A stretch of DNA of 19,061 bases from Acidilobaceae archaeon (GTDB lineage Archaea; Thermoproteota; Thermoprotei_A; Sulfolobales; Acidilobaceae), in assembly GCA_027034115.1 (NCBI GenBank), contig JALVJB010000209.1, positions 1 through 19,061 on the forward strand, written 5' to 3'. A program made the translations under genes and the position numbers. The notes below the pieces were generated by a model, which saw nothing but the letters and a program-made list of their open reading frames with translations, had not been told where the DNA came from and did not search any database. Below, one piece after another: positions 13,566 through 19,061 of the stretch (position 1 is the first letter of the stretch; each line of letters starts with the position of its first letter).

Positions 13566-13627
13566 GCTATGGTCAGCGTAGCTCAGCCTCCTCACCAATC
13601 AGGCGCCTACTATTCTTCATCCCATCT
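13566..13627 (-). ncRNA. Candidate C/D box sRNA with tRNA D-arm guide
   Basis: Read 5' to 3' on minus, the elements are: stem ATGG (13625-13622), bulge G, C box ATGAAGA (13620-13614), 11-nt guide ATAGTAGGCGC, D' CTGA (13602-13599), spacer TTG, C' GTGAGGA (13595-13589), 12-nt guide GGCTGAGCTACG, D CTGA (13576-13573), stem CCAT (13572-13569). The C/D pair gives an exact k-turn: a 4-bp stem, a 3-nt bulge (G-A-U), G-A/A-G pairs, A-U and G-C. The D guide is complementary to CGTAGCTCAGCC, the conserved tRNA stretch around U8-G15. The D+5 rule points to G10, giving 2'-O-methyl-G10. The TTTTAAA box at 13650-13656 places transcription start near 13627. C and C' each differ from RUGAUGA only at position 5. 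Confidence 0.7.
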
Positions 13628-13649
13628 ATCATCATAGACAAGAGCCCAC

Positions 13650-13656
13650 TTTAAAA
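13650..13656. promoter_or_regulatory. Shared TTTAAAA box for the sRNA/PMT run (-) and the TRAM gene (+)
   Basis: The near-palindromic TTTAAAA has its centre about 26 nt from the sRNA 5' end (13627) on minus. On plus it is about 26 nt from a predicted start near 13679, leaving a leader of about 19 nt with SD GGTG before the TTG at 13698. That leader contains a 10-bp palindrome ACACCGGTGT (13683-13692). Confidence 0.55.
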
Positions 13657-13697
13657 CCCCTCTCAGTGGCAGGTTATTTGGAACACCGGTGTAAGGG

Positions 13698-14000
13698 TTG
13701 GTTAGGCGAGGAAGAAAAAGGAAGAGAGACCCCTATCACACAAGCTTTGACAGGCTCAGCATCTACCCAAAAATGACGAAGCCCTCTGAAGATACCGGTA
13801 GAAGACTCGGGCCGGGAGACATCATAAGGGTAAGGCTGACAGGTGTCGACGATGAAGGCAGGCCTCTAGGAACGTTTCAAAGATACATGGTGGTCGTTAA
13901 CGGTATAGAGAGATTCGAGCCGGGAGAAATCGTGCAAGTGCGAGTGGTAAGCGTCCACGGGTTAACAGTAGTGGGCCAGGCCGTAACCCGCCGGGAATAA
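13698..14000 (+). CDS. Small TRAM-domain protein, probable RNA-binding
   Basis: The start is TTG with GGTG six nt upstream. The protein has 100 residues. It has a very basic N-terminus (VRRGRKRKRDPYH), then a short linker, then a five-strand beta-barrel matching TRAM: GDIIRVRLTGVDDEGRPLGT, YMVVVNGIERFEPGEIVQVR, and VVSVHGLTVVGQAVTRRE. TRAM domains bind RNA; stand-alone archaeal TRAM proteins act as RNA chaperones comparable to bacterial cold-shock proteins and also occur in rRNA and tRNA methylthiotransferases. The long basic arm would strengthen RNA binding. It is divergent from a candidate tRNA-directed C/D sRNA, which may be coincidence. A palindrome overlaps its SD. Confidence 0.82.
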   Translation: MVRRGRKRKRDPYHTSFDRLSIYPKMTKPSEDTGRRLGPGDIIRVRLTGVDDEGRPLGTFQRYMVVVNGIERFEPGEIVQVRVVSVHGLTVVGQAVTRRE

Positions 14001-14042
14001 TAGTCCTGCCTCAACTCTCCATGCAGTAACGGTGGAACCGCA

Positions 14043-14621
14043 GTGACAGCGAGATCTTGCTCGCCTTCTAAGGACTTCATGAGACACATAGTAAACCACG
14101 TATTGTCAGAAGTAGCCGACAGAGTGCCAATCAGCGTTTTCAACGAGATTAGAAACAGGCTAGCACTAGCTGAGGAGAAATACAAATTCTCTCTCTTCGG
14201 GGGGTCCCCCGAGAAGCTCGCCGAATATTTGGACAGCGAGGATTTTGACAACTTAATAGTGTACGCTAAGTCGGCGGGAGCCGAGTGGATAATCGCTAAG
14301 ATCTTGGATGAACTGGCAAAGGCTTACAAAGACTCGTGCCCATTCATAGCAGAGAAGGTTTCTGAAGTCCTGACTAAGCTGGAAAGCGGCGAGCCCCCGG
14401 AGAAAGCGAGGATTTCCTCTGAGGTACTAGCTAGAGCGTTAAAACTTAGGGGCTATAGGACTAGCATTAGTGATGATGGCACGGTAATAGTGAGCGGACC
14501 TAACTTCATGCTAGAGGCGGAAGTTGTAGATGGAGTAATAAGATATAAAATATGTAAAGAAGGAAAATTAAATAATATAAATAAATTAATTATTAAAATA
14601 GAGAAGATGAGAGAGATCTAA
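14043..14621 (+). CDS. Hypothetical protein downstream of the TRAM gene
   Basis: The GTG start has GGTGG seven nt upstream, 42 nt after the TRAM stop, so it is probably co-transcribed. The 192 residues are mostly helical up to about 130 (HIVNHVLSEVADRVPISVF, EKLAEYLDSEDFDNLIVYA, WIIAKILDELAKAYKDSC). A small beta region follows (YRTSISDDGTVIVSGPNFML, EAEVVDGVIRYKICKEG), then a lysine/isoleucine/asparagine-rich C-terminal helix. That C-terminal stretch is encoded by a 60-nt island with only five G+C (14541-14600). I do not recognise a family. The last 29 bp overlap the convergent geranylgeranyl reductase gene. Confidence 0.75.
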   Translation: MTARSCSPSKDFMRHIVNHVLSEVADRVPISVFNEIRNRLALAEEKYKFSLFGGSPEKLAEYLDSEDFDNLIVYAKSAGAEWIIAKILDELAKAYKDSCPFIAEKVSEVLTKLESGEPPEKARISSEVLARALKLRGYRTSISDDGTVIVSGPNFMLEAEVVDGVIRYKICKEGKLNNINKLIIKIEKMREI

Positions 14622-15654
14622 CAATAATACCAGCAATACGGGGCGAAGATAAAACAGCCGAGAGGACTACACCGATTCTAAGCTCGCCCGACAAGAAACT
14701 CCTCCAGAAGAACTCTGGTAGCCTCTTCAAGAGAGAGCTCCTCGAATCGCCGGGTGAAGCCTCCACGGTTCTCAGGAGAAGCCTTGAAAGTCGGGCTTCT
14801 CGGGCAAGGCGCCTTACTGCCCTCCGGTAGTAGTGTGGGGGCTTCTCGGATTCAAGAGCCCTTCCAGCAGCCATACCGCTTAGTAGCGCCATGCGAATTC
14901 CCTCGCCCCCAGCCGAGTTGATCAGGCCCCCAGCCTCGCCGACCCTGAGAACGTTACCATTAACAGGCTCCACATCAGAGTAAACTGCAATCGGCGCGCC
15001 ACTTTCACTAATTATTCGAAATTCTTTAAATAATCTTTTTATATAATTTAATATAAGATTTTTAGTATCGATGACATCAGTGTCCTTAAAACCTCCGCCA
15101 ATATTAACATAATTCTCGCCGTGGTGCGACGGAAAAACCCAGTAAAGCCCGCTCTTATCGGGTAGAAAGTCGAGGAGGACAGTGTCTGCATCCCAGTCCC
15201 TAGCCTTGACAATGTACCTGTAAGCTAGGATATGCTTCGAGGGGGGATGCGCGTAAGGGCCACGAGCGTCTATGATAACACCCGTTTTTACAATATTTTT
15301 TCTAAATATTTTATAAATTATTCGGCCTCCTTCTGCTTCGACAACTTCCCTAAGGTAACCGACGAGTCTTCCCTTATCTATAATGTACCATACCGGCCTG
15401 TCGAACTCAATAGTATACGCCTCCTCGCCCATAACGTTAATTATCGCTCTACGTATTCTCCACCTAATACTATTAGATTTGCGGAGAACTCCGTCGTACT
15501 CTTCTCTGGCGACGACAGCGTCACCGCACGCCTTACGATAGCTACGTAGTGGATCCAATCCTACAACCCGGAAGCCCCGGAGAGCTAGCTCAGCAGCCGC
15601 CATAGCGCCCCCTGGACCTAGGCCCGCCACTATTGCGTCAGCTTTCATTGCCAT
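14593..15654 (-). CDS. Geranylgeranyl reductase family FAD-dependent oxidoreductase
   Basis: In archaea this family saturates the isoprenoid chains of ether lipids (digeranylgeranylglycerophospholipid reductase) or related prenyl compounds. It has an FAD-binding Rossmann start (IVAGLGPGGAMAAAELALRG), the conserved Cys in KACGDAV, the family hallmark GLYWVFPSHHGENYVNIGGG, and the second FAD motif RVGEAGGLINSAGGEGIRMALLSG. The ORF opens at a GTG at 15711, but the TATA-like box at 15687-15696 lies inside that extension, so I prefer ATG 15654 (or 15648), which puts the Rossmann motif at residues 8-24 as usual. About 353 residues. Archaea often have several paralogs, so lipid reductase is probable, not certain. 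It contains two A/T islands (15011-15066 and 15283-15322). Confidence 0.88.
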   Translation of the reverse strand: MAMKADAIVAGLGPGGAMAAAELALRGFRVVGLDPLRSYRKACGDAVVAREEYDGVLRKSNSIRWRIRRAIINVMGEEAYTIEFDRPVWYIIDKGRLVGYLREVVEAEGGRIIYKIFRKNIVKTGVIIDARGPYAHPPSKHILAYRYIVKARDWDADTVLLDFLPDKSGLYWVFPSHHGENYVNIGGGFKDTDVIDTKNLILNYIKRLFKEFRIISESGAPIAVYSDVEPVNGNVLRVGEAGGLINSAGGEGIRMALLSGMAAGRALESEKPPHYYRRAVRRLAREARLSRLLLRTVEASPGDSRSSLLKRLPEFFWRSFLSGELRIGVVLSAVLSSPRIAGIIVRSLSSSLF

Positions 15655-15686
15655 ATCTAGCCTGGTCGGGGTAAGGGGGTGGATCG

Positions 15687-15696
15687 TAAAATAAAG
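15687..15696. promoter_or_regulatory. Shared A/T box for the geranylgeranyl reductase (-) and 15734 (+) genes
   Basis: TAAAATAAAG on plus reads CTTTATTTTA on minus. A 26-nt offset gives starts near 15716 (+; leader about 18 nt with GGGAGG before TTG 15734) and 15664 (-; leader about 10 nt before ATG 15654). Confidence 0.5.
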
Positions 15697-15733
15697 GGCT
15701 CGCTGGGACACGCTCTTCTAGAAGGGAGGATAG

Positions 15734-16171
15734 TTGGCGTCAAAACTAGAACTACCGGTAGAAGCGACTAAGAGCATTACAGGCTTGCACGCCTCAAGAA
15801 GCCTAGTAATAATTTTAAATGATAATCAATATAGTATTATAGAGAAACCGAGCAAGACAGGGCCGGGGACTTATAAGAGAGGAGTAGCGGGAACGACTAG
15901 TGTAACCCTGCCTCCGGGGTCCCTCGCAGTACATGTAAACGTAGTACTCAATCCTAGAGGCCATGTCAAAGGACGTTTCCGCGTTTATAGCTATGATGGG
16001 CGCTTGCTTCTCGAAGCCGTTATGAGGAGGAGGAAGATAAGAAGGGTGCGGGGGGATGCCTCCTATGCCTGGGCCGTCGAGAGGGCTGTCCAAGTCCTGG
16101 GCCTAGAGAGGCATGTGAGACGCTATAATTGGGGCACAGGTGCTAAGGGTGGAGAGCATAGTAGAGCTTGA
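15734..16171 (+). CDS. Hypothetical basic protein coupled to the helicase gene
   Basis: The TTG start has GGGAGG four nt upstream. The 145 residues appear beta-rich over about 20-95 (SRSLVIILNDNQYSIIEK, AGTTSVTLPPGSLAVHVNVVL, GHVKGRFRVYSYDGRLLLEA). A basic cluster (MRRRKIRRVRG), a helix (YAWAVERAVQVLGLERHVRR) and a Gly/His/Arg-rich tail follow. I do not recognise a family. Its last 32 bp contain the start of the helicase, so the two are likely translationally coupled, and the basic character would fit a nucleic-acid-binding partner; that is inference. An A/T island occurs at 15805-15842. Confidence 0.7.
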   Translation: MASKLELPVEATKSITGLHASRSLVIILNDNQYSIIEKPSKTGPGTYKRGVAGTTSVTLPPGSLAVHVNVVLNPRGHVKGRFRVYSYDGRLLLEAVMRRRKIRRVRGDASYAWAVERAVQVLGLERHVRRYNWGTGAKGGEHSRA

Positions 16172-18443
16172 CGAGTTACTAAGAGCTGTGGAGTCCCTTG
16201 CAAGAAGGCAAAAAGGTAATATTATATTTAAATTTATAGAAGATAATAGGGAGGAGTTCAAGAACCTCGTAAAACTAGACGACCTCCACCTACCCAGCTC
16301 GCTGAAGCGAGCCCTCGAGAACTATGGAATACAATCCCTGTACCGGTTCCAGGCAAGAGTACTAGAAGAATATAGAAGTGGGGGAGACATTGTCATAGTA
16401 GCCGGTACCGGTACAGGCAAGACAGAGGCTTTCATGATACCTCTACTAGAAGATATACTGAACAAGAAAGAGGCCGTAAACAAGCCATACGCCGTGATAA
16501 TATATCCTACAAAAGCACTTGCCAGAGACCAGCTCTACAGGATGAAAAGGCTAGCCCAAGGCCACCTGGGCCTGCGGGTCGATGTAATAGACGGGGACAC
16601 GCCGAGTAGCGAGCGTACAAGGATCTACAGCGATCCACCCCACATACTAGTAACCAATCCCGACATGATACACTACGGTCTCCTCCACTCGCCATACTTC
16701 CGCAGGCTCCTCTCTCCAGTCAAAATAGTGATTCTCGACGAGATGCACGTCTACCGCGGAGTCTTCGGCACGCACGTTAAATGGGTCCTCTACCGGTTGC
16801 AACGGCTCGCGGAACCTGGCCTGAGATTCATAGGGGCTGGCGCTACAATAGGTAACCCCTCAACCCTAGGAGAGAAACTATTCGGTAGGAAACCAGAAAT
16901 AGTAGAGGGTCCAAAACGCCGCCGAGGAATAGCGGTACATCTCCTAGTATCAGTAGGCTCCGGTAGCAGGTGGACCCTAGCAGCAGGCCTAATCTCGGTC
17001 ATGGTTAGGCGCGGATTGAAAGTTCTCGCATTCGCGGATAGCCAGCAAATGACGGAGCTCATCGCAAGAATAGCTCGCAGGAGCTTCGGCGTGAAAGTGG
17101 GAGTCCATAGGGCAGGGCTCCCAGCCGAGCACAGAAGAGCTGTAGAGGACGATTTCAGGGAGGGAGGGCTGAGGGCCGTTGTCGCAACCCCGACGATGGA
17201 GCTTGGAATAGACCTGGGCGACCTGGACGCCGTCATAATGGCTACAATGCCCCCCAGCTATTCGAACTACCTGCAAAGGGCTGGAAGGGCTGGCAGGAGA
17301 GATAAGCCAGGTATCATAGTCACACTGCTCGGCGATAACCCGATAGAAGCCTACTTTGCAAGGCGTCCAAGGGAGTTTTTCTCCCAGAAACCAGAGCCCA
17401 GCTACATTGAACCCTCGAATAAGGAGATAGCAAAGGTCCACCTCACAGCGCTTGCCATGCAGGAGGGAGGCGTGAAAATCTCCAGCCTCCCAAGGGAACT
17501 CGCAAGCATAGTCGAAGACTTAGTTCTGCTAGGCCTAGCTAGGAGAGCCGGCGACATACTATACCCGAACTGGTCGAAGGCAAGAGCATTCCTAGAAAAA
17601 CAGGGCGGCCTGAGAACAGTAGGCCCGCAGGTATCTATTATCGAGGACGGAGCCAAGAGAAAGCGTATAGGCTACAGGCAAATGCCCCAGGCCCTATACG
17701 ACCTATACCCCGGAGCCATCTATTACCATGGAGGTAAATCTTACCTAGCAGTCTCACTGGATCTAGACAAGATGGAAGCCGTAGTTAGAAGGCTTGGAGC
17801 CGATGTAAACTTCTATACTAAACCCTTCTACACTGTAGATGTCCTCGACATTATACCTTTAGAAGAACGAGTGAGCGGCCCCTTGAAACTCGTATACGCA
17901 GATGTAAAACTAGTAATACTTGTAACAGGATATATAGTTCGAGAAGAGTTCACAGGCAGGAAACTCTACGTCCACGAGTACAAAGAACCGTTAAAGTGGG
18001 CCTTCTACACCAAAGCAGTACTCACAAGATACCCGGACCCAGGTATAGCTAACTCGATCGACAGGATAAGCGGCTACCACGCCCTAGAGCACACACTCAT
18101 ATCAGCCGCTAAACCAGTCGTAGGAGCCTCCGACACGGACCTAGGCGGTATAAGCTATCCCAGCGGCCACATAGTAATCTATGACTCCGTTCCAGGCGGG
18201 CACGGCGCCTCAAGGCTAGTATATGAGAGGCTCGAGAAAATCCACGAAATAGCCGAGAAAATACTAGTGGAGTGCGATTGCGAGGACGGGTGTCCTAAAT
18301 GCGTGTTCAGCCCCTACTGTGGAAATAACAACAACTTCCTCTCGAGGAGAAACGCCTACAAGATACTAAGACACACATTACAACTATACGAGAAAAAAGC
18401 CAGAATAATGGAGGCACCGATCCAGGGAAAGCCCCTGGCCTAG
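16140..18443 (+). CDS. Hrq1/MrfA-like SF2 DNA helicase with C-terminal Cys-rich domain
   Basis: This is a superfamily 2 helicase with the DUF1998-type C-terminus found in Hrq1 and bacterial MrfA, 3'-5' helicases in DNA (crosslink and oxidative) repair. The 767 residues hold the Q-like YRFQARVLEEY, Walker A AGTGTGKTE (88-96), PTKALARDQ, TNPDM, DEMH (200-203), a motif III written GAT instead of the usual SAT, TPTMELGIDLGDLDAV and QRAGRAGRRDKPG. Near the end, C712-x-C714-x3-C718-x2-C721-x5-C727 in a CPKCVFSPYCGNNN context is the expected metal-binding signature. The GTG at 16140 (GGGG upstream) and the GTG at 16149 (AGGTG six nt upstream) are both possible starts; both overlap the preceding gene. 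Confidence 0.92.
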   Translation: MLRVESIVELDELLRAVESLARRQKGNIIFKFIEDNREEFKNLVKLDDLHLPSSLKRALENYGIQSLYRFQARVLEEYRSGGDIVIVAGTGTGKTEAFMIPLLEDILNKKEAVNKPYAVIIYPTKALARDQLYRMKRLAQGHLGLRVDVIDGDTPSSERTRIYSDPPHILVTNPDMIHYGLLHSPYFRRLLSPVKIVILDEMHVYRGVFGTHVKWVLYRLQRLAEPGLRFIGAGATIGNPSTLGEKLFGRKPEIVEGPKRRRGIAVHLLVSVGSGSRWTLAAGLISVMVRRGLKVLAFADSQQMTELIARIARRSFGVKVGVHRAGLPAEHRRAVEDDFREGGLRAVVATPTMELGIDLGDLDAVIMATMPPSYSNYLQRAGRAGRRDKPGIIVTLLGDNPIEAYFARRPREFFSQKPEPSYIEPSNKEIAKVHLTALAMQEGGVKISSLPRELASIVEDLVLLGLARRAGDILYPNWSKARAFLEKQGGLRTVGPQVSIIEDGAKRKRIGYRQMPQALYDLYPGAIYYHGGKSYLAVSLDLDKMEAVVRRLGADVNFYTKPFYTVDVLDIIPLEERVSGPLKLVYADVKLVILVTGYIVREEFTGRKLYVHEYKEPLKWAFYTKAVLTRYPDPGIANSIDRISGYHALEHTLISAAKPVVGASDTDLGGISYPSGHIVIYDSVPGGHGASRLVYERLEKIHEIAEKILVECDCEDGCPKCVFSPYCGNNNNFLSRRNAYKILRHTLQLYEKKARIMEAPIQGKPLA

Positions 18444-18447
18444 CAGG

Positions 18448-19061
18448 CTACTCGCCTAATAGCTTCTCGGGTTTTTTAGCGGCTCTCTCAAGGAAGCTCT
18501 CGGCGAGAGCCTTCTCCTCGCTCGTAGCCTTATCCTCCCAGCAGAACCACCAGTCCTTGCAGTTGAACTTCTTCATCCTCTCCATCGCCTCTGCATAGGT
18601 CGCTGGCGGTGGCACGATTAAGTTGTCGCCAATAATCTCGTTGTGGGGCCAGTTAGCAGGGATGGCTCTGCCGTACTTGTCGCTGAGCTGGAGTGCAAGA
18701 ACCATCCTGAGTATCTCGTCTATTAGTCTGCCCAGCTCGAGTGGATAATAGAGTATAGCTCTAATAATGCCCTTATCGTCAACAATGAACACGGCCCTGA
18801 CCGTGTGGGTCGCGCTCTCTGCGTGCAACAGACCGAGCTTCTTGGCGACGAAACCCTGAGGGTCAGCAATTATTGGGAACGGTACTTTAACGCCGATCTC
18901 CTTCTCGATCCACTCCTTCCACTTAATGTGGCTGTAGTTACTGTCAACGCTCAGGCCTATGAGCTCAGTGTTCAGCTTCTTAAAGTCCTCATACCTTAGG
19001 CTGAAAGCCACGAACTCAGTAGTGCATACCGGCGTGAAGTCTGCGGGATGACTAAAGAGGA
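18448..19061 (-). CDS. Peroxiredoxin (Prx6-type archaeal thioredoxin peroxidase), 5' end outside window
   Basis: The enzyme reduces H2O2 and organic peroxides. The frame stays open past the internal ATG at 19011 to the window edge and reads LFSHPADFTPVCTTEFVAF, so the peroxidatic Cys (codon 19026-19024) is included and only about 35-40 N-terminal residues are missing. The downstream segments match the Aeropyrum pernix enzyme closely: LIGLSVDS, HIKWKEWIE, PFPIIADPQG, GLLHAESATHTVRAVFIVD, YYPLELGRLIDEILR and NEIIGDNLIVPPP. The C-terminal CKDWWFC (C-x5-C) is the archaeal resolving-cysteine pair. In this family the enzyme is a ring decamer. It is convergent with the helicase gene, with only 4 nt between stop codons. 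Confidence 0.96.
   Translation of the reverse strand, partial: LFSHPADFTPVCTTEFVAFSLRYEDFKKLNTELIGLSVDSNYSHIKWKEWIEKEIGVKVPFPIIADPQGFVAKKLGLLHAESATHTVRAVFIVDDKGIIRAILYYPLELGRLIDEILRMVLALQLSDKYGRAIPANWPHNEIIGDNLIVPPPATYAEAMERMKKFNCKDWWFCWEDKATSEEKALAESFLERAAKKPEKLLGE

Noticed and set aside
13577..13588. Plus-strand tRNA-like segment CGTAGCTCAGCC, as a tRNA gene or an integrated tRNA fragment.
   Set aside because: The flanks form no acceptor stem, anticodon arm or T-arm; the match is limited to the 12 nt of the sRNA guide.
13573..13620. A 15-codon ORF (MKNSRRLIGEEAELR) right after the TATA box and before the PMT-like gene, as a leader peptide or as a frameshifted N-terminus.
   Set aside because: Its span coincides exactly with the C box to D box of the candidate sRNA, which explains the conserved-looking sequence better; no slippery site is present and the PMT gene has its own ATG with an SD.
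14469..14475. GTGATGA, a perfect C box, inside the gene at 14043.
   Set aside because: No CTGA follows within a suitable distance on this strand, and it is normal coding sequence.
1..19061. CRISPR arrays, insertion sequences, tRNA or rRNA genes, integrase sites.
   Set aside because: No regularly spaced direct repeats, transposase motifs, cloverleaf-forming segments or rRNA signatures were found on either strand.

Overview
The window reads as a hyperthermophilic crenarchaeon (Thermoproteota), most likely of the order Desulfurococcales. It carries the crenarchaeal chromatin protein Cren7, a Sulfolobus-type single-OB-fold SSB with a basic, Gly/Tyr/Arg/Ser-rich tail, an archaeal LeuRS, an archaeal geranylgeranyl reductase and an Aeropyrum-like hexadecameric-type peroxiredoxin. 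Genes are tightly packed, use many GTG and TTG starts, prefer ATA, AGG and AGA codons, and show SD sequences of the GAGGTGA/GGTG type. No gap longer than 300 bases lacks a gene, and I see no CRISPR, insertion sequence, tRNA or rRNA gene. The genus cannot be fixed from the sequence alone.

Layout. 1-2300 holds small lineage-specific genes: two minus-strand hypotheticals, then a plus-strand set with a helix-rich small protein overlapping a tandem B-box-like zinc protein, followed by a cysteine-rich protein. 2380-3264 is a nucleic-acid-binding block, with cren7 and ssb convergent on a symmetric A6-CA-T6 element and a candidate k-turn small RNA divergent from ssb. 3240-6257 holds cytidine deaminase (minus) and a MoxR ATPase / VWA-domain operon (plus). 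6229-9996 is a leuS-tatD-like operon (minus). 10123-13555 has one plus-strand hypothetical facing a tightly overlapping minus-strand run: PMT-like GT-C glycosyltransferase, carbon-nitrogen hydrolase, PhoH/KH ATPase. 13566-13627 holds a candidate C/D box sRNA, divergent from a TRAM protein. 14043-15654 has a hypothetical gene convergent with geranylgeranyl reductase. 15734-18443 has a small hypothetical gene overlapping an Hrq1/MrfA-like helicase. 18448-19061 is a peroxiredoxin cut by the window edge.

Main discoveries proposed. (1) A 48-nt C/D box sRNA at 13620-13573 (minus) has a perfect k-turn geometry. Its D guide is complementary over 12 nt to the conserved D-arm side of tRNAs (U8-A9-G10-C11...), predicting 2'-O-methylation of G10. 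(2) A second C/D-like RNA at 3190-3260 (plus) has 12/12-nt guides, a canonical inner D'/C' pair, a 9-bp terminal stem and unusual but mutually compensating outer boxes; it lies antisense to the end of the cytidine deaminase gene. Both have a TATA-like box about 26 nt before the predicted 5' end. (3) Genes of otherwise balanced composition contain discrete 30-60-nt islands of only about 3-13% G+C, in which codon choice flips to AAA/TTA/ATT/AAT. (4) Several divergent pairs appear to share one near-symmetric A/T box.
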